Below, one piece after another: positions 62,404 to 64,000 of a DNA stretch of 64,000 bases. The translations under genes were made by a program, and so were the position numbers. The notes below the pieces were generated by a model. It did no database searches and had not been told where the DNA came from. It was given only the letters and a program-made list of their open reading frames with translations. The DNA comes from Eubacterium ruminantium (GTDB lineage Bacteria > Bacillota > Clostridia > Lachnospirales > Lachnospiraceae), in assembly GCF_900167085.1 (NCBI RefSeq), contig NZ_FUXA01000004.1, forward strand, positions 127,895 through 191,894, in the 5' to 3' direction. Within the stretch, counting starts at the first letter, position 1, and every line of letters begins with the position of its first letter.

Positions 62404-63288
62404 ATGGAATTTAAGACAGTATCTTTCGGTGGATATGATAAGAAGGCAGTTGACACTTATATCGAGGAATCTGAAGCAAACTATACTAAGGAGATTGAGG
62501 AATACAAAGCTAAAGCTGAAAAGCTTGGAGATACAGTAAAGAGCCTCCAGACAATGAGAGACGTTAATATGAACGAATCAAAGGAGACTATCGATAACCT
62601 TAAGTCAGTTAATGAGAATCTTCAGAATGAGCTTACACGTTTAAAGGAAGAACTCGAGACATATAAGAAGAAGGAAGGCGAGTCAGCAGCCAGATATGAG
62701 TCTATTTCCAGAACTCTTCTTGCAGCTCAGGAATCTGCAGCTGCTCAGATACAGAGCACAAATGATCAGTGTGAAGCAAGACTTGCTGAGACTACAGCAC
62801 AGTGTCAGCAGATGATTGAAGAGACAACAGCACAGTGCGAAAGCCTTAAGGCTTCAACTGAAGCTGAGTGCGAACAGCTTAGATCAGAAACAGAGAACAA
62901 TTGTGCAAATAAGAAATATGCAACAGAAGCTTATTGCGAAGACCTTACAAAGAAGACAGAAGAAGAAGTAAATGAGCTTAAGACTCGTACAGAACAGGAA
63001 GCAAACGAACTTAAGACTCGTACAGAACAGGAAGCAGAGAACCTTAAGAATGTTACAGAGGTTAACTGTGCTAATCTTCTTGAAGAAACAACAAAGCAGT
63101 GTGATGAGAAGAAAGCTGCTACACGTGAGGAAGTACTTCAGACAAGAACAACAGTTAAGCGTGAGTGTGAAAGCATCAGCGAGTTCATCGCTCAGCTTAT
63201 GGAATCTGTTAAGAAAGTTTCTGAAGCATGTGAAGAGACAAAGGCTTATGCAGACAGCGCATTTGGGGATGTAAGCGGCCGCTCATAA
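62404..63288 (+). CDS. DivIVA-like protein with Cys-patterned hendecad coiled coil
   Basis: A 294-residue protein. The N-terminus (FKTVSFGGYDKKAVDTYIEE, 3-22) has the GYD...VD pattern of DivIVA/GpsB lipid-binding domains. The rest is a continuous coiled coil. From residue 123 to 255 it consists of 11-residue (hendecad) repeats with cysteine at the same position in nine of thirteen repeats (123, 134, 145, 156, 167, 178, 222, 233, 255); the other four have Val or Ala. An extra cysteine is at 276. It may act as a polar or septal scaffold, perhaps joined by disulfides or metals, which is inference. ATG 62404 is chosen after GAAAGGAG; an in-frame ATG 18 bases upstream has none. Confidence 0.85.
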   Translation: MEFKTVSFGGYDKKAVDTYIEESEANYTKEIEEYKAKAEKLGDTVKSLQTMRDVNMNESKETIDNLKSVNENLQNELTRLKEELETYKKKEGESAARYESISRTLLAAQESAAAQIQSTNDQCEARLAETTAQCQQMIEETTAQCESLKASTEAECEQLRSETENNCANKKYATEAYCEDLTKKTEEEVNELKTRTEQEANELKTRTEQEAENLKNVTEVNCANLLEETTKQCDEKKAATREEVLQTRTTVKRECESISEFIAQLMESVKKVSEACEETKAYADSAFGDVSGRS

Positions 63289-63345
63289 GTATAAAATCTT
63301 TGCATAAATGTAATTTATTATTCGGTGTAAAGGCGGATATATCTG

Positions 63346-63381
63346 CTCCACCACTATTTTCAAGGTAGTGGTGGAGTTTTT
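63346..63381 (+). terminator. terminator after the coiled-coil gene
   Basis: CTCCACCACTA (63346-63356) pairs perfectly with TAGTGGTGGAG (63366-63376), followed by five T residues. Confidence 0.9.
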
Positions 63382-63432
63382 CAGCAATAGAATTTTTGGG
63401 GTGTCTAATATTCATGAAGGGGGTGTTCATGC

Positions 63433-64000
63433 GTGAATTCGGAATATGGGTATATTTCACATGCTCTGAATAAGGAGAAACTTGTGGTTATAGTCCAGAA
63501 GGTCAGTTTTTCGGGGTTTTCCATAAGACGTAAGATCGAATTTGTGTCGGATAATGCCGACTTATTTGGTATGAACACTAGCGCCATGAAGAACGGACTG
63601 CGCCTGCCGGTTGATTATATTCATCCGGAAGACAGAGATGATTTTGAAAATGCTCTTCATATGGCAACAAAGAGCGGTTCTGATTTTATTTATTGCTGTA
63701 GAGTTGTCGGAGATGACGGAAAGATCTATAAGGTAGAGATAGATGTTTCATTTATTTCCAAGGGTGAAACTGAGTCTGTAGTTGAGTTTATATATAGAGA
63801 TGCTGAAAGAATCGTTGCAGAGCAGACTGTTAGTATTCCTGACGAAGACGATGATGACGAGGAAGTGAAGAAGGTCGTAAATGATGAGGCCAGAATTTTG
63901 GATATTCTCATACGTAATGATCTTGCCGGATTTTTCCAGAATGTGTCATCGGCATTTGATATATATTCAAGCATAGTTGATAACAGAGGTCGTATACTTA
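63433..64000 (+). CDS. PAS-domain signalling protein, 3' end beyond the window
   Basis: Open frame from GTG 63433 (AAGGGGG lies about nine bases upstream) to the window edge, at least 189 residues. Residues about 20-115 look like a PAS domain: SFSGFSIRRKIEFVSDNADLFGM, then YIHPEDRDDFENALHMATK and FIYCCRVVGDDGKIYKVEIDVSF, with the typical spacing of its strands. An acidic linker (PDEDDDDEEV) leads to a second region starting QNVSSAFDIYSSIVDNRGRI, which resembles another sensory domain. The output domain lies outside, so its role cannot be told. The start codon choice is inferred. Confidence 0.75.
   Translation, partial: MNSEYGYISHALNKEKLVVIVQKVSFSGFSIRRKIEFVSDNADLFGMNTSAMKNGLRLPVDYIHPEDRDDFENALHMATKSGSDFIYCCRVVGDDGKIYKVEIDVSFISKGETESVVEFIYRDAERIVAEQTVSIPDEDDDDEEVKKVVNDEARILDILIRNDLAGFFQNVSSAFDIYSSIVDNRGRIL

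Overview
The window looks like chromosomal DNA from a low-GC Firmicute, most likely a Clostridia/Lachnospiraceae anaerobe of the Butyrivibrio/Roseburia kind. This rests on AGGAGG ribosome binding sites, consensus sigma-A promoters, the Firmicute types of GalT, MutS2, Lsa-like ABC-F and glmS ribozyme, a CGAAC-N4-GTTCG type SOS box, and a ferredoxin-type aldo/keto reductase. Genus is an inference. I see no rRNA, tRNA, CRISPR array, insertion sequence or phage block.

Layout. 0-8.5 kb: a small unknown protein; an Lsa-like ABC-F ribosome-protection gene behind an attenuator with a six-codon leader peptide; a DUF815-type ATPase with endonuclease III; an AIR-synthase-like protein; a nested minisatellite; an Lrp regulator overlapping an aminotransferase; and a decayed aldo/keto reductase. 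8.5-13.2 kb (minus): mutS2, response regulator and histidine kinase in one apparent operon. 13.3-16.5 kb: murJ, a GNAT acetyltransferase and an ATP-grasp protein, ended by a long composite hairpin. 16.7-18 kb: a membrane metallophosphoesterase. 18-29.3 kb: a BceRS-like two-component system without its usual transporter, directly before a 2975-residue secreted RHS/YD-repeat polymorphic toxin (C-type lectin domain near the N-terminus, putative BECR-fold nuclease at the C-terminus) whose last codons overlap an AT-rich putative immunity gene. 29.5-35.1 kb: a 7TM-PAS-GGDEF-EAL protein, an acyltransferase, a coiled-coil protein with a degenerate AAA-like domain, and a membrane protein. 35.2-39.9 kb: araD, an FGGY kinase, an iron-sulfur aldo/keto reductase and purC. 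40-48.7 kb: a TetR-controlled ABC-2 exporter, small unknown genes, cytidine deaminase, a possible papain-like cysteine peptidase, and an FtsX-type ABC exporter followed by an unusual inverted-repeat cluster. 49-55.6 kb: galT/galK divergent from a LacI-family regulator with matching operators in both promoters, then a GH3 glycosidase. 55.6-59.5 kb: YolD plus a Y-family polymerase under an SOS box, a membrane-tethered HNH protein and a malate/lactate-type dehydrogenase. 59.5-64 kb: glmS with its ribozyme, a lipoprotein, a DivIVA-like hendecad coiled coil with periodic cysteines, and a PAS protein that runs off the edge.

The most interesting points are the RHS toxin/immunity module with its lectin domain and upstream two-component system, the cysteine-patterned hendecad coiled coil, the degenerate AAA protein, the ABC-F attenuator, the operator architecture of the gal locus, and the inverted-repeat cluster at 48.7-49.03 kb. 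All functional calls come from reading motifs by eye; no database search was run.
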